Positions 16,036 through 26,180 of a stretch of DNA of 64,000 nucleotides are shown one piece after another. Numbering within the stretch: position 1 is the first letter of the stretch; every line of letters starts with the position of its first letter. A program made the translations under genes and the position numbers. Source of the stretch: Pseudomonas sp. B21-056 (GTDB lineage Bacteria > Pseudomonadota > Gammaproteobacteria > Pseudomonadales > Pseudomonadaceae). A model generated the notes under the pieces. The model ran no database searches. It was not told the origin of the DNA and saw only the letters and a list, made by a program, of their open reading frames with translations. The stretch spans positions 6,138,001 through 6,202,000 of the forward strand of contig NZ_CP087203.1 in assembly GCF_026016325.1 (NCBI RefSeq). Reading direction: 5' to 3'.

Positions 16036-17945
16036 CAGGACAGCGCCTCCAGCTCCGCTTGCAGGGTTTCCAGCAGTTCCAGGGCTTGCATCCACGCCTC
16101 CTCAAGCTCCGCTTCCCGAACCTTCAACCGGGCCTGTTCGGCCAGCAGATCACGCAGTTCATCCTTGCGCGCTGCCTCGTAGAGACCACTGTCCCCGAGG
16201 CTGGTTTCGACTTTCTGCAATTTTTCATGCAGCTTGCCCAGTTCGGATTCGAGCTTGTCGGCTTCGCGCTTATGCGGCGCCAACTGCTGACGCAGGGCTG
16301 CGGCGGCCTGGCGCTGGGCTTTTTTGTCGGTCTTGTCCGGGTTCACTGGCGTGGTGCTGACCGGCGCATTGCGCTGACGGTAGTCCACCAGCCAACGCGC
16401 GTAGTCTTCGAGATCGCCATCGAACTCCTCGACCTTGCCGTCGGCCACCAGGAAGAAATTATCCGTGGTGCTCTTGAGCAGATGCCGATCGTGAGAGACC
16501 ACCAGCACCGCGCCACTGAACTCCTGCAAGGCCATGGTGAGGGCCAGGCGCATTTCCAGGTCGAGGTGGTTGGTCGGTTCGTCGAGCAGCAGCAGGTTAG
16601 GCCGCTCCCAGGCGATCAAGGCCAGCGCCAGGCGCGCCTTCTCGCCGCCGGAGAAATTCAGCACCGGTTCGTCGATGCGCGCACCGCGGAAGTCAAAACC
16701 GCCGAGGAAATCTCGCAGGGTCTGCTCGCGCTCGGTCGGCGCCAGGCGCTGCAAATGCAACAACGGGCTGGCCTTGGCATCGAGGGAGTCTAGCTGATGC
16801 TGGGCGAAGTAGCCGACCACGGTGTTCTCGCCACGGGTCAGGCGCCCGGCCAGGGGCTGGAGTTCACCGGAGAGGTTCTTGATCAGGGTCGACTTACCGG
16901 CACCGTTGGGCCCCAGCAGACCGATCCGCGCACCCGGCGTCAGTTGCAGCTTGACCTTCTCCAGCACGGTCTTGTCGCCATAGCCCAGTCGCGCGTCGGA
17001 CAGGTCGATCAATGGGCTGGAGATCTTGCTCGACTCGCGGAAGACGAAATCGAACGGCGAATCGACGTGGGCCGCGGACAGCTCCTCCATCCGTTCCAGC
17101 GCCTTGATCCGGCTCTGGGCCTGACGGGCCTTGGTGGCCTGGGCCTTGAAGCGGGCGATGTAGCTTTCCATGTGCGCCCGCTGCGCCTGCTGCTTCTCGT
17201 AGGCCTGCTGTTGCTGGGCCAGGCGCTCGGCACGGGCGCGTTCGAAAGCCGTATAGCCGCCGCGATACAGGACGAGCTTGCGCTGGTCGACATGGGCCAC
17301 GTGATCCACCACGGCGTCGAGGAAATCACGGTCGTGGGAAATCAGCAGCAGCGTGCCCGGGTAGCTCTTGAGCCAGTCCTCGAGCCAGATGATGGCGTCG
17401 AGGTCCAAGTGGTTGGTCGGCTCGTCGAGCAGCAGCAGATCCGAAGGACACATCAGGGCCTGCGCCAGGTTCAGGCGCATCCGCCAGCCGCCGGAAAAAT
17501 CTCCGACCTGACGGTCCATCTGTTCGTTGGTAAACCCCAGGCCGGCGAGCAACTTGCGGGCGCGGGCATCGGCGGTATAGCCGTCGGCGCTATCGAGTTC
17601 CGAATGCAACCGGGCCAGGGCGGCGCCGTCATGGGCCGCTTCGGCGACAGCCAGGTCGCGTTGAACCTGACGCAGGCGTATATCGCCATCGAGCACGTAG
17701 TCCACGGCCAGGCGTTCGAGGGTATCGACCTCCTGGCGCATATGGGCAATACGCCAATCAGCGGGCAGCGAGCAATCACCGGAGTCCGGGTGAAGCTCAC
17801 CCCGCAACAAGGCGAACAGGCTCGATTTGCCGGCGCCGTTGGCGCCGATGAGGCCAGCTTTGTGGCCGGCGTGCAGGGTCAGCTCGGCGTCTTCTAGCAG
17901 ACGTTGCGGGCCACGCTGTAAAGTCAGGTTCTGAAGTCGGATCAT
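16035..17945 (-). CDS. ABC-F family ATPase (YheS-like)
   Basis: A 636-residue soluble protein with two ABC domains: Walker A GANGAGKSS and GPNGAGKST, signatures FSGGWRMRL and FSGGEKARL, and two copies of LLLDEPTNHLD. The charged linker between them and the C-terminal coiled coil are typical of ABC-F translation factors; length matches E. coli YheS. The start MIRLQNLTLQRG is preferred because residues upstream have no family similarity. Such proteins bind the ribosomal E site and ease translation of difficult nascent sequences. Followed with a one-base overlap by the MscS-like gene. Confidence 0.9.
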   Translation of the reverse strand: MIRLQNLTLQRGPQRLLEDAELTLHAGHKAGLIGANGAGKSSLFALLRGELHPDSGDCSLPADWRIAHMRQEVDTLERLAVDYVLDGDIRLRQVQRDLAVAEAAHDGAALARLHSELDSADGYTADARARKLLAGLGFTNEQMDRQVGDFSGGWRMRLNLAQALMCPSDLLLLDEPTNHLDLDAIIWLEDWLKSYPGTLLLISHDRDFLDAVVDHVAHVDQRKLVLYRGGYTAFERARAERLAQQQQAYEKQQAQRAHMESYIARFKAQATKARQAQSRIKALERMEELSAAHVDSPFDFVFRESSKISSPLIDLSDARLGYGDKTVLEKVKLQLTPGARIGLLGPNGAGKSTLIKNLSGELQPLAGRLTRGENTVVGYFAQHQLDSLDAKASPLLHLQRLAPTEREQTLRDFLGGFDFRGARIDEPVLNFSGGEKARLALALIAWERPNLLLLDEPTNHLDLEMRLALTMALQEFSGAVLVVSHDRHLLKSTTDNFFLVADGKVEEFDGDLEDYARWLVDYRQRNAPVSTTPVNPDKTDKKAQRQAAAALRQQLAPHKREADKLESELGKLHEKLQKVETSLGDSGLYEAARKDELRDLLAEQARLKVREAELEEAWMQALELLETLQAELEALS

Positions 17946-17995
17946 AATGGCGGCGGAGTCTACCAGCTTCGCTCGCAACTGGCGCGAGTAGCACG

Positions 17996-18460
17996 ATGTC
18001 CCCTGACCTGTGGAATTTCTCCCTCGACCTCTACGCCCGGCCTGGCGTGGAGCAAAGCTGCCTGACGTTGCAGGAGGCCGGCGCCAGCGTCTGCCTGCTG
18101 CTTTGCGGGCTGTGGCTGGAACAGCGCGGCGTGGCCTGCGATGAACATAGGCTGCAACAGCTTCGGCAGTTGGCAGAGCCTTGGGACAAAGAGGTGGTCC
18201 AGCCATTACGGACGCTTCGCAGCCAATGGAAGGCGAGCGCCCTTCAGGACACGGAGCTTGCTCACCTGCGCAAGCAGGTCAAGAAACTGGAGCTGCAAGC
18301 CGAACGGTGTTTGCTGGAGCGATTGGAGGCGGTGGCTGCACATTGGCCTGGGGGCCAACAGAAAGAATCAGCGCAATGGCTGCAAGGGCTGGCGGCGAGT
18401 GCCGGACCAGCGAACCACGACGCGCTGCATCAGCTGCGCGTCGCGGTGTCCGGCACTTAG
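17996..18460 (+). CDS. TIGR02444 family protein
   Basis: A 154-residue soluble protein starting MSPDLWNFSLDLYARPGVE, characteristic of the TIGR02444 family found beside algP in pseudomonads. No catalytic motif is evident; the middle is helical and charged. Its TAG stop overlaps the TAA stop of the convergent algP gene (TTAG at 18457-18460). Divergent from the ABC-F gene. Function is unknown. Confidence 0.85.
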   Translation: MSPDLWNFSLDLYARPGVEQSCLTLQEAGASVCLLLCGLWLEQRGVACDEHRLQQLRQLAEPWDKEVVQPLRTLRSQWKASALQDTELAHLRKQVKKLELQAERCLLERLEAVAAHWPGGQQKESAQWLQGLAASAGPANHDALHQLRVAVSGT

Positions 18461-19614
18461 GAAGCGCTGGTTGGGGTGCTGGTGCTCGGCGCAACGGAGG
18501 CGGATGGGCTGACCGTCGAAGCCTGCGTGCTGGCGGCTGGAGCTGGGGTCGCTGCCGGAGTCGATGATGCAGGCTTGGCCGCCGGCGCAGTCGCAGGTTT
18601 GGCAGCGGCTGGCTTTTTCACAGCGGGTTTGGCTGCTGGCTTGGCAGCGGGTTTGGCCGCAGCAGGTTTGGCTGCTGGTTTTACAGCGGCAGGTTTGGCA
18701 GCGGCAGGCTTCGCGGCAGCTGGCTTGGCGGCGGATCTGGCTGCTGCCGGTTTGGCAGCGGGTTTAGCCGCAGCCTTGGCAGGCGCTTTGGCGGCTGGCT
18801 TGGCGGCAGCAGTCTTGGCCGCAGCCGGTTTGGCAGCAGCCGTTTTTGTCGCCGTTGGTTTGGCAGCTGGCTTCGCGGCAACAGCTTTTGCAGGTGCTTT
18901 GACAGCAGGTTTAGCCGCAGCGGTTTTCGTCGCGGCGGGTTTGGCAGCGACTGCTTTTTTAGCGGCCGGTTTGACAGCAGCTTTCGCAGCAGGCTTGGCG
19001 GCGGCTGTTTTTGCAACAGGCTTGGCAGCCGCTTTTACAGCCGGTTTTTTGGCCGCTGGTTTGGCAGCGCTGGCAGCGACCGGTTTAGCCGCTGGCTTGC
19101 TCGCCGCTTTGGCCGGTGCTTTCGCGGCTGGCTTGGCAGCTGCTTTGGCCGGTGCTTTTGCAGCAACGGGTTTAGCAACCGGTTTCCTGGCCGATACAGG
19201 AGCAGGCTTGGCAGCACGAAGCGTCAGCGCCTTGCCGGCAGCCTCTTGCACGCGGCCAACACCCTGGGCCAGCTTCAGGCTTTCCTGGGCATCACGCTTG
19301 AGTTGCAGGATGTAGGCGCGGGTTTCGGACTGACGATCCTTCAAGGCATCGAGCAGGTCTTCGAGTTCTTTCACGACGTCCTTGGCCTTGGCTTGTGCCT
19401 TGGCCTTGCCGGCAGTGGCTGCGTCTTGCAGTTTGGTGCGTGACTTGTGCAGTTTTTCCTGCGCCTTGCCGCGTTGTTTTTCCAGTTTGGCGAGCAATTT
19501 TTCAGCATCAGCCAGGGCTTGGGAGCAGGCATTTTCCAAATGCTCGAGCAAGCTGCCCGAGAGTTGTTGGAGCAAGTGCAACGGAGTGTTTACAGGCTTC
19601 TTGGGGGCCGACAT
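18457..19614 (-). CDS. algP: AlgP (AlgR3), histone H1-like regulatory protein with KPAA repeats
   Basis: A 385-residue protein with an N-terminal ~130-residue coiled-coil-like domain (MSAPKKPVNTPLHLLQQLSG) and a long lysine/alanine/proline tail made of degenerate KPAA/AKPAAK repeats, resembling eukaryotic histone H1. In P. aeruginosa AlgP binds DNA and has been implicated in alginate gene expression. The repeat tract (18580-19210) is built from short near-identical units, making length variation by slipped pairing likely. It lies in the conserved algP-rsd-dsbB-hem-algR neighbourhood. Confidence 0.93.
   Translation of the reverse strand: MSAPKKPVNTPLHLLQQLSGSLLEHLENACSQALADAEKLLAKLEKQRGKAQEKLHKSRTKLQDAATAGKAKAQAKAKDVVKELEDLLDALKDRQSETRAYILQLKRDAQESLKLAQGVGRVQEAAGKALTLRAAKPAPVSARKPVAKPVAAKAPAKAAAKPAAKAPAKAASKPAAKPVAASAAKPAAKKPAVKAAAKPVAKTAAAKPAAKAAVKPAAKKAVAAKPAATKTAAAKPAVKAPAKAVAAKPAAKPTATKTAAAKPAAAKTAAAKPAAKAPAKAAAKPAAKPAAARSAAKPAAAKPAAAKPAAVKPAAKPAAAKPAAKPAAKPAVKKPAAAKPATAPAAKPASSTPAATPAPAASTQASTVSPSASVAPSTSTPTSAS
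18580..19210. repeat. Tandem-like repeat tract encoding the AlgP KPAA tail
   Basis: Dozens of imperfect 12-base units encode Lys-Pro-Ala-Ala and variants on the minus strand. The units are interspersed rather than perfectly tandem. The reverse strand has a long Ala/Gly-rich open frame purely as a by-product. Confidence 0.85.
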
Positions 19615-19805
19615 GGTTTACCTCCTGACTGACGTGAGTGCGGCTCATACTAGACCTCTGCTGCAACCGCCGCTAGGGCATGTTGACAGTACACAAGACG
19701 TTGCGTTGCAAGAGACAAAAAATCTTCTGCGCCATTGCCGGAGCAATCTCACTTCGCAGCAATCGGCGCTGGCATAATTCCTCCATTCGAGCCCGGAGAG
19801 CACCC

Positions 19806-20471
19806 ATGTCGCGTCACCTGTTTTTCCTCCTGTGCATGGTTTGCTCCATGGTCCAGGCCGTTGAAAAAACCAGCGCCAACGATGCCCACGACCTGGCCTA
19901 CAGCCTGGGCGCGAGCCTGGGTGAACGCTTGCGCCAGGACGTGCCCGACCTGCAGATCCAGGCGTTGGTGGAAGGTCTGCAACAGGCCTACCTGGGCAAA
20001 CCGCTGGCGCTCAAGGATGAACGCATCGAGCAGATCCTGGCCAAGCATCAGGCACAGCTGACCGCGCAATCGACGACACCGCAGATTGAAGTGGCGCTGA
20101 AGACGGAGCAGAAATTTCTCGACGAGGAAAAAACCCGGCCAGGCGTAAAACAATTGGAAGACGGCATCCTGCTGACTGAACTCAAGCCAGGCCATGGCGC
20201 GAAAGCCGGTCCCCATGGCAAGGTCCAGGTGCTGTATACCGGTCGGCTGCCCGACGGCACCGTGTTCGACGCCAACCGCCAGGCGCAGTGGTTCAGCCTC
20301 GACAGCGTGATCGATGGCTGGCGCAGCGCGTTGCCGCAAATGCCGGTGGGCGCGAAATGGCGACTGGTGATTCCTTCGACCCAGGCCTATGGCGCCGAAG
20401 GTGCCGGGGATGTGATTCCACCGTTCACGCCACTGGTATTCGAAATCGAATTGCTGGGTGCGACGAGCTGA
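19806..20471 (+). CDS. FKBP-type peptidyl-prolyl cis-trans isomerase, periplasmic
   Basis: A 221-residue protein from the ATG at 19806, which has GGAG upstream and begins a signal peptide (MSRHLFFLLCMVCSMVQA). An FkpA/Mip-like helical dimerisation domain (residues ~22-115, DLAYSLGASLGERL) precedes an FKBP domain (KVQVLYTGRLPDGTVFD, VIDGWRSALPQMPVGAKWRLVIP, YGAEGAGDVIPPFTPLVFEIEL). It should speed proline isomerisation during folding of periplasmic proteins. Divergent from algP; a strong terminator follows. Confidence 0.9.
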   Translation: MSRHLFFLLCMVCSMVQAVEKTSANDAHDLAYSLGASLGERLRQDVPDLQIQALVEGLQQAYLGKPLALKDERIEQILAKHQAQLTAQSTTPQIEVALKTEQKFLDEEKTRPGVKQLEDGILLTELKPGHGAKAGPHGKVQVLYTGRLPDGTVFDANRQAQWFSLDSVIDGWRSALPQMPVGAKWRLVIPSTQAYGAEGAGDVIPPFTPLVFEIELLGATS

Positions 20472-20487
20472 CATGACTCAAACGAAA

Positions 20488-20515
20488 AACGGTGCGCAAT
20501 GCGCACCGTTTTTTT
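20488..20515. terminator. Bidirectional intrinsic terminator between the FKBP gene and rsd
   Basis: Stem AACGGTGCGC / GCGCACCGTT with a short loop (AAT), flanked by A-rich and T-rich runs, so it can stop transcription from both convergent genes. Confidence 0.9.
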
Positions 20516-20527
20516 ACAGCGAAACCA

Positions 20528-20986
20528 TCAAGCCTGGACCGCCGCCTCTTCCTTATGGGCGTTGTGCAGCACTTCGATCAGGCAGTCCTCCAGCTCGAAG
20601 CGCTCGTGCAGCAGACCACCAAGTTCCTTGAATTTTTCCGCTACGCATTTGCCTTCATCGCACAGGTCGTTGAATGCCAGCAGCTTTTCGGTGATAACGT
20701 CGATGCGCGGGTAGATCTGTTCGGCAAGCTCCAGGCCACGCTTGTCGTTGAAGGCCTTGGCCTCGCCGGTGAGTTGCTCGTAGATCTCGAAATGCCCGGC
20801 AGAGACATAGTCCACCAGCACACCGCAGAATTCCTGCAACGGCTTACGGCTTTCACCCAACGCCTCAGGCTTGTCACCGAGAGCATCATAGGCCCGAACC
20901 AGTTCGTGACGCTCCTGCAACCAGCGGTCGATCAGCAGATGCACCCCACCCCAGCGTTCCTGAGCATTCTGACAACTTTCGAGCAT
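20528..20986 (-). CDS. algQ: Rsd/AlgQ anti-RNA polymerase sigma-70 factor
   Basis: A 152-residue helical protein starting [29 protein letters not shown], characteristic of Rsd/AlgQ. It binds region 4 of sigma-70 and lowers its competition with alternative sigma factors in slow growth; in Pseudomonas AlgQ also influences alginate and siderophore genes. Normal length and in the conserved position between algP and dsbB. Converges on the FKBP gene across a strong terminator. Confidence 0.92.
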   Translation of the reverse strand: MLESCQNAQERWGGVHLLIDRWLQERHELVRAYDALGDKPEALGESRKPLQEFCGVLVDYVSAGHFEIYEQLTGEAKAFNDKRGLELAEQIYPRIDVITEKLLAFNDLCDEGKCVAEKFKELGGLLHERFELEDCLIEVLHNAHKEEAAVQA

Positions 20987-21161
20987 GGCGATTTCTTCCC
21001 TTGTGAGTCATGCCCCTCGCAGCCTGCATACACCTTGATGATTCATGGCAAGCCGGACACAACATGATCGAGCGGCATAATTCCAATGATACGTGCGGGC
21101 CAGATTATGCCCGCACGACAGCCGCTTCAAGGTACGCAGGCGACAAAGTTCATACAAGTGT

Positions 21162-21704
21162 TTAATCCGCGACCCGGACGAATTGCGACGTCTTGTCGCT
21201 CAGCGGTCGGATCAGAGCCTTCCAGACAAGGCGAAGCAGCAGGGAGGCCATCGCAATCGACACAGCGAGAAAAAACAGCAGGCTCCATTCGGGGATGCTC
21301 AGGTCGAACAGCGTCCAGGTGACGCCCGCACAGTCGACCGCACCGTCAAGGACACGCTGCATGGCGCTCCACCATGAACTCACGCCCTTCATCTGGGCCA
21401 GGCAATCGGGCAGAGGCTCGAGCGAATGGCTTTGCACCAGGACCTGACGCCAGGCCAGGGCCATTCCGCCCGACACAAAAACCAATCCCGTCACCCCGTA
21501 GAGGATGCTGCCCTTTCGACCCGGACCATGCATGCAGGCCACGAGGCCGTTCACCAGGAACAGCACCAGGCACATACGCTGCAAAACACACAGGCTGCAA
21601 GGCGTCAGACCGACTGCGTACTCCAGATAGCTGGCGATGCCCAAAGCCAGGGCCGCGGCGGTGGAAGCCATGAAAAACAAGAAGCGAGAGCAAGCCAAAG
21701 ACAT
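21162..21704 (-). CDS. dsbB: Disulfide bond formation protein B (DsbB/DsbH)
   Basis: A 180-residue four-helix inner-membrane protein with the CSLC quinone-side cysteine pair (C36, C39) and the second periplasmic pair C101 and C125. DsbB reoxidises DsbA and passes electrons to ubiquinone. Pseudomonads have two dsbB paralogues; this is the one linked to algQ (named DsbH in P. aeruginosa). The gap downstream of it to rsd (~175 bases) is non-coding. Confidence 0.92.
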   Translation of the reverse strand: MSLACSRFLFFMASTAAALALGIASYLEYAVGLTPCSLCVLQRMCLVLFLVNGLVACMHGPGRKGSILYGVTGLVFVSGGMALAWRQVLVQSHSLEPLPDCLAQMKGVSSWWSAMQRVLDGAVDCAGVTWTLFDLSIPEWSLLFFLAVSIAMASLLLRLVWKALIRPLSDKTSQFVRVAD

Positions 21705-21945
21705 GGCGGTTCCGTAACAGAAGAGACAAGCAGTTACGGTAGAGGAAAGCCCTCGGGCCTTTCAAGGCAGGCCCGCGCAGACACTTCACCAGGGGTGTAG
21801 GGAATTCCCGACAGGGACGAGGGGATTCAGCGCAATCCCCTGTAGGACTTTCCCGACTGCATCATTTGAGCCCTGAATCGGGCAGTGATCAGCGGCCGTC
21901 ACTCTGGCAAAGCCAACTCGAACCGCCGAGCGCTGTAAGTATTGC

Positions 21946-23193
21946 TTAGCTGGACAGCGCCTGTGCCGGCACCGGCAGCGGCGCCGCAAGCAAGCGTTCG
22001 TCCAGCAGCCCCAGGCCCTCCTGGAACAGCTGGTTGCTGCGCTCGGCATCGCCCAGTTGCGCCAGCAATCTCGCCAGTTCGGCACAGGCTTCAGGATTGC
22101 GCTGGATCCGCAGACTGCCTTCCAGATAATCCCGCGCCTTGCCCCACAGGCTGTTCTGCAGACACAGGCGACCCAACGTCAACAGCAGGCTGGAATCGTC
22201 CGAATGATCCTTGAGCCAGCCTTCGGCCGCTTGCAGCTGTCGAGCCGGATCGTTGCCGCGGACCAACCCGTACAGACGTGCCAGATGACTGTCATAGTGA
22301 CGCTTGAGCGCGGTGCGCAACACTTCCTCGGCCTCGCCCTGCGCACCCAGCTGTCGCAATTGCTCGGCATAGGCCAGCACCAGCGCCGGCTCCTGACGCT
22401 GCGCAGAAGTCAGCTGTTGCCAGGCGCGGTTGAGCGATTGCAAACCGACGCTGCCGTCTTCTTCACGGTGGGCCGCCAGGGAGAGATTTTCACCCCAGGC
22501 CCGGCGTTCCAGCTCAGCCAGCTCCGTCGCCGGCAGGACCTTGTCCTTGCGCAGTTCCGGCAACAGGCGGATCACCGCCGACCAGTCGCCGCGCTGCTGA
22601 TGCAGCCGTTGCAACTGACGCAGCACCTGGACGTTATGGGGATGACGATCATGCATGGCTTGCAGCGTGACCAGGGCGCCGTCGGTGTCGCCACGGTCCA
22701 TCTGCAACTGTGCGTGGCTCAGCGCAATGGCCAGCTCGGCCTGGGGCTGACGTTCCAGGGCGCGCTCCAGCAGGTTATCGCTCTGCTCGTAAAGACCTTG
22801 CTCATTGGCCGCGCGGGCCGCGCCGAGGTAATACAGCAACGGCTGGCGCTCGGCTTCGGCGGCGCGATGCAAATGCCGCTGCGCACTGGCCCAGCGCCCT
22901 TCGGCAAGGTCCAGCTGACCGTGCTCGATCGCCACTTGCACGCGCCGGCTGCGATTGCGCCGCGACCACGGGTTGACCACGCCGCTGGAGGCGGTCACCA
23001 GGCCGATCAAGGCGCGCAGGCCTCGCCACAACAGCCAGAGCACGGCCACCAGCGCCAGGGTGACCCACAGGCCGGCTTCGTAGCGGAAGTTCTTGTACGC
23101 CACCAGCACGTAACCCGAATGCTCGGAAATCGCCACGCCCAACAGGGCGGCGGCAGCGATGACCACGAACAGAATCACGTAGAGACGCTTCAT
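21946..23193 (-). CDS. hemY: HemY, haem biosynthesis-associated inner-membrane TPR protein
   Basis: A 415-residue protein with two N-terminal transmembrane helices (residues ~3-25 and ~40-60) followed by cytoplasmic tetratricopeptide-like helices. This is the proteobacterial HemY (not the protoporphyrinogen oxidase of the same name), linked by gene order to haem synthesis and proposed to organise its enzymes. The start overlaps the stop of hemDX by 4 bases, and it is the last gene of hemC-hemDX-hemY. The 240 bases after its stop, up to dsbB, hold no recognisable gene. Confidence 0.92.
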   Translation of the reverse strand: MKRLYVILFVVIAAAALLGVAISEHSGYVLVAYKNFRYEAGLWVTLALVAVLWLLWRGLRALIGLVTASSGVVNPWSRRNRSRRVQVAIEHGQLDLAEGRWASAQRHLHRAAEAERQPLLYYLGAARAANEQGLYEQSDNLLERALERQPQAELAIALSHAQLQMDRGDTDGALVTLQAMHDRHPHNVQVLRQLQRLHQQRGDWSAVIRLLPELRKDKVLPATELAELERRAWGENLSLAAHREEDGSVGLQSLNRAWQQLTSAQRQEPALVLAYAEQLRQLGAQGEAEEVLRTALKRHYDSHLARLYGLVRGNDPARQLQAAEGWLKDHSDDSSLLLTLGRLCLQNSLWGKARDYLEGSLRIQRNPEACAELARLLAQLGDAERSNQLFQEGLGLLDERLLAAPLPVPAQALSS

Positions 23194-25103
23194 GGCGTGG
23201 CCCCCTGCTCAGCAGGCTTGGCCAGCGGCTTGACCGACTCCTCGGCATTCAGGTTACGACGCTCCAGGTAGGCCTGGACGCTGCTCAGGGTGGCGGTCAG
23301 GTCCGGCGTGACCACGGTCACCGGCTCGTTGGCCAGTTCAGCCACTCGCTCGAGCATGACTTTGCTCTGCGGGTTGTCCTGGTTGAAGTTGTTCTTCAAC
23401 ACGTCACGGGCTTCGACCAGCGCCTGGGTATACACCGGCGCCTGCCCGTTGAGGGCGGCCCACTGCGCCTGCTCCAGCGCCAGGCTCAAGGCCAGGCGCA
23501 CCTGCATCAGGCTTTGCCCGGCCAGGAGAGGACGGACGTTCTCGTCGGCATTGAAATCGATGCGGATATAGCGCGAGATCTGATCCCACCACTGCGCCCA
23601 GCGACTGGCACCATCGCCATCGGCCGTCAGGCCCAGCAGGGACTCGCCACGATCCTTGTATTCGGGCGCCAGCTCCGAGAGTTGCAGCACTTGCTCACGC
23701 AGGGCTCCCAATTGCAGGAACAGCCCGGTGCGATCCGGCTGCTCGGTGCTGCGCAACGCCGCGAGGGTCTTGGCCAATTGTTCGCGGGCCGCGAACGAGC
23801 CCGGGTCGTTCTGTTCCCGCAGGATTTCATCGGCGCCCTGGACCAGGGCCTGGGCACTGCTGATGTCTTGCAGGGCGGAAAGGCGCAGGCTGGCAAGGCG
23901 CAACAGATGCTCGGCCTCGGCCAACCGCCAGTCCTTGCGGCTGGCACCGAGTACGGTTTCCAGACGCTGGCTCAGGTGTTGCTGGTCGCCTTGCAACTGG
24001 GCGACCTGACGGCGTCGCTCCTCCAGCTCTTCGGCCGCCGGCATCTGCGCGAGGCGCTCGCTGAGGCGTTGCTCATTGAGCTTGAGATTCTGGGCCTGAT
24101 CATTCAGGGCCTGGACCTGGGCAGACTGTTGCTGGTTGCTGGCCTGCAGGTGACGCACCTGCCAGACGCCCCAGCCGCCAACGGCCACGCCGGCGGCCCC
24201 CAGCAGCAATGCAACAATGGCCAACCCGTTACCGCGACGCGGCGCCACCGGTGCCGGCGTTTCCACCGGAGCATCGATCACAGGTCGGTCTTGATCTTTT
24301 GGCAAGGCTGTTTCGCTCACGTATCCATCCTTTGCATTAGAAAACGGCACGGATTGTTCCCGTAACGCCGCCAGCAAAGCCGCGGCACTGGCGCCACGAC
24401 AATCCACAACTGATCGGGCCCCGGCGGCACGCGCCATCTCGGCAACCCTTGGGCTTGGAACAAACAACGGCAACCGCGCCAGATCTGGCCACGCGGCACC
24501 CGCCAGACGCTGCAGATGCTCGAAACTCTGCCCACTGCTGACCATCAGTGCGTTCAAGCGTTCCGCTTCGACCTTCGCCGACAATTCGCCTTCGCGATAC
24601 TCCGGCAGGCCGCGTCGGTACAATTCCAGATAGTCGACCCTAGCACCTTGCTCGCGCAAGCGCTCTGCCAGCAAGCCACGGCCACCCTCGCCACGCACGA
24701 TCAGAACCTGGGGGTCGGGCCGGGCCAGAGCCTGACGCAACGCCGGGAGTTCCAGCAAGGCTTCGCTATCGTCGCCACCGTCCGGATAAAACACGGTGAG
24801 GCTCGCGTCGGCCAGGATCTGCCCGGTGGCCGCACCCACGCTGAACCAGGGCTGTTCCGGCGGCTCGGGCCAATATTCGCGCAGTAGCGCCAGGCACAGC
24901 CGGGCGGCCGGCTTGCTGACGACAATCACGGCGCAGTACTGGTCGAGCCGCTGAAGCATCGCTCGACCGGAATCGGTCACGGGAATCGGTTCGATATCCA
25001 GCAACGGCAGGCTGCTGCTGAATACGCCGGCTTCGGCCAGGACAACCGCCAGGGCCGACGACTCGTCCTGCGGCCGGGTCAACAGCAACCGCCAGCCCAT
25101 CAC
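23190..25103 (-). CDS. hemD: Fused uroporphyrinogen-III synthase (HemD) and membrane protein HemX
   Basis: A single 637-residue frame: residues 1-~255 are uroporphyrinogen-III synthase ([32 protein letters not shown]), which closes and rearranges hydroxymethylbilane; residues ~262-637 are HemX, with one transmembrane helix near residues 293-315 and a coiled-coil periplasmic part. The two are commonly separate genes. Residue 262 is a GTG (24320-24318) preceded by AAGGATGG, a plausible ribosome site, so HemX may also be made separately by internal initiation. Overlaps hemC and hemY by 4 bases each. Confidence 0.9.
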   Translation of the reverse strand: MMGWRLLLTRPQDESSALAVVLAEAGVFSSSLPLLDIEPIPVTDSGRAMLQRLDQYCAVIVVSKPAARLCLALLREYWPEPPEQPWFSVGAATGQILADASLTVFYPDGGDDSEALLELPALRQALARPDPQVLIVRGEGGRGLLAERLREQGARVDYLELYRRGLPEYREGELSAKVEAERLNALMVSSGQSFEHLQRLAGAAWPDLARLPLFVPSPRVAEMARAAGARSVVDCRGASAAALLAALREQSVPFSNAKDGYVSETALPKDQDRPVIDAPVETPAPVAPRRGNGLAIVALLLGAAGVAVGGWGVWQVRHLQASNQQQSAQVQALNDQAQNLKLNEQRLSERLAQMPAAEELEERRRQVAQLQGDQQHLSQRLETVLGASRKDWRLAEAEHLLRLASLRLSALQDISSAQALVQGADEILREQNDPGSFAAREQLAKTLAALRSTEQPDRTGLFLQLGALREQVLQLSELAPEYKDRGESLLGLTADGDGASRWAQWWDQISRYIRIDFNADENVRPLLAGQSLMQVRLALSLALEQAQWAALNGQAPVYTQALVEARDVLKNNFNQDNPQSKVMLERVAELANEPVTVVTPDLTATLSSVQAYLERRNLNAEESVKPLAKPAEQGATP

Positions 25104-26041
25104 GCGTGGCCAGCCTCGCCGTAGACCTTCTTGAGAATGGCGCCGGCGCCCTGGCTCAGCAGGTCTTCGGCAACCCGCACCCCCAGCGCCTCGGCATCGC
25201 CACGGGGCGCCCGGGCTTCGGAGCTGAGCAACGTGCCGCCGTCCGGATCACCCACCAGGCCACGCAACCAGACCTGTTCGCCTTCCAGCACGGCATAGCA
25301 GGCAATCGGCACCTGGCAGCCGCCGTTGAGGTGTTTGTTGAGGGCACGCTCGGCGAAAACCCGGGTGGCGGTGTCTTCGTGGTGCAGAGGGGCCAGCAGC
25401 GCGTGGATCTCGCTATCGGCGCTGCGGCATTCGATGCCTACCGCGCCTTGCCCGCCGGCCGGCAGGCTGTCGTCGACGCTGATGGCCGAGGTGATGCGGT
25501 CCTCGAAGCCCAGGCGGATCAGGCCGGCGGCGGCAAGGATGATGGCGTCGTATTCGCCGGCATCGAGCTTGGCCAGGCGGGTGTTGACGTTGCCGCGCAG
25601 GAAGCGGATTTGCAGGTCCGGACGACGGGTCAGCAGTTGCGCCTGGCGACGCAGGCTGGACGTGCCGACCACGCTCCCGGCCGGCAGCGCGTCAAGGCTG
25701 GCAAAGGTGTTGGAAACGAACGCATCGCGTGGGTCTTCCCGCTCGCAGATGCAAAACAGACCCAGGCCTTCGGGGAAGTCCATGGGCACGTCTTTCATCG
25801 AATGCACGGCGATGTCGGCTTCGTTGTCCAGCAGCGCGGTTTCCAGTTCCTTGACGAACAGGCCCTTGCCACCGATTTTCGACAGCGGCGAGTCCAGCAG
25901 CTTGTCACCGCGACTGACCATGGGCACCAGCGTCACGATCAGGCCGGGATGGGTGGCCTCCAGACGGGCTTTGACGTATTCGGCCTGCCAGAGGGCCAGG
26001 GCACTTTTACGGGTGGCGATGCGGATCTCGCGAGGGGACAT
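25100..26041 (-). CDS. hemC: Porphobilinogen deaminase (hydroxymethylbilane synthase)
   Basis: A 313-residue enzyme that joins four porphobilinogen units. Visible blocks: [20 protein letters not shown] at the start, SMKDVP with the catalytic aspartate, and [11 protein letters not shown] with Cys242, which anchors the dipyrromethane cofactor. Normal length. First gene of the overlapping haem cluster, and downstream of algR with a 140-base gap that may hold its own promoter. Confidence 0.96.
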   Translation of the reverse strand: MSPREIRIATRKSALALWQAEYVKARLEATHPGLIVTLVPMVSRGDKLLDSPLSKIGGKGLFVKELETALLDNEADIAVHSMKDVPMDFPEGLGLFCICEREDPRDAFVSNTFASLDALPAGSVVGTSSLRRQAQLLTRRPDLQIRFLRGNVNTRLAKLDAGEYDAIILAAAGLIRLGFEDRITSAISVDDSLPAGGQGAVGIECRSADSEIHALLAPLHHEDTATRVFAERALNKHLNGGCQVPIACYAVLEGEQVWLRGLVGDPDGGTLLSSEARAPRGDAEALGVRVAEDLLSQGAGAILKKVYGEAGHA

Positions 26042-26180
26042 GGATCAATCCGTACTGAAAAGATACGGCGGATAATAACAGCTCAGCCAAATCCGCTTTG
26101 ACTTGAATCACGACCCCAAGGCCTCCCTGGCCGTCAATGTCCTGGAAAATGGAATGTCTCGAACGTCCTGCAACCGCGGG

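Noticed and set aside
18476..19315. Ala/Gly/Leu-rich 279-residue frame opposite algP
   Set aside because: Mirror image of the KPAA codons on the other strand.
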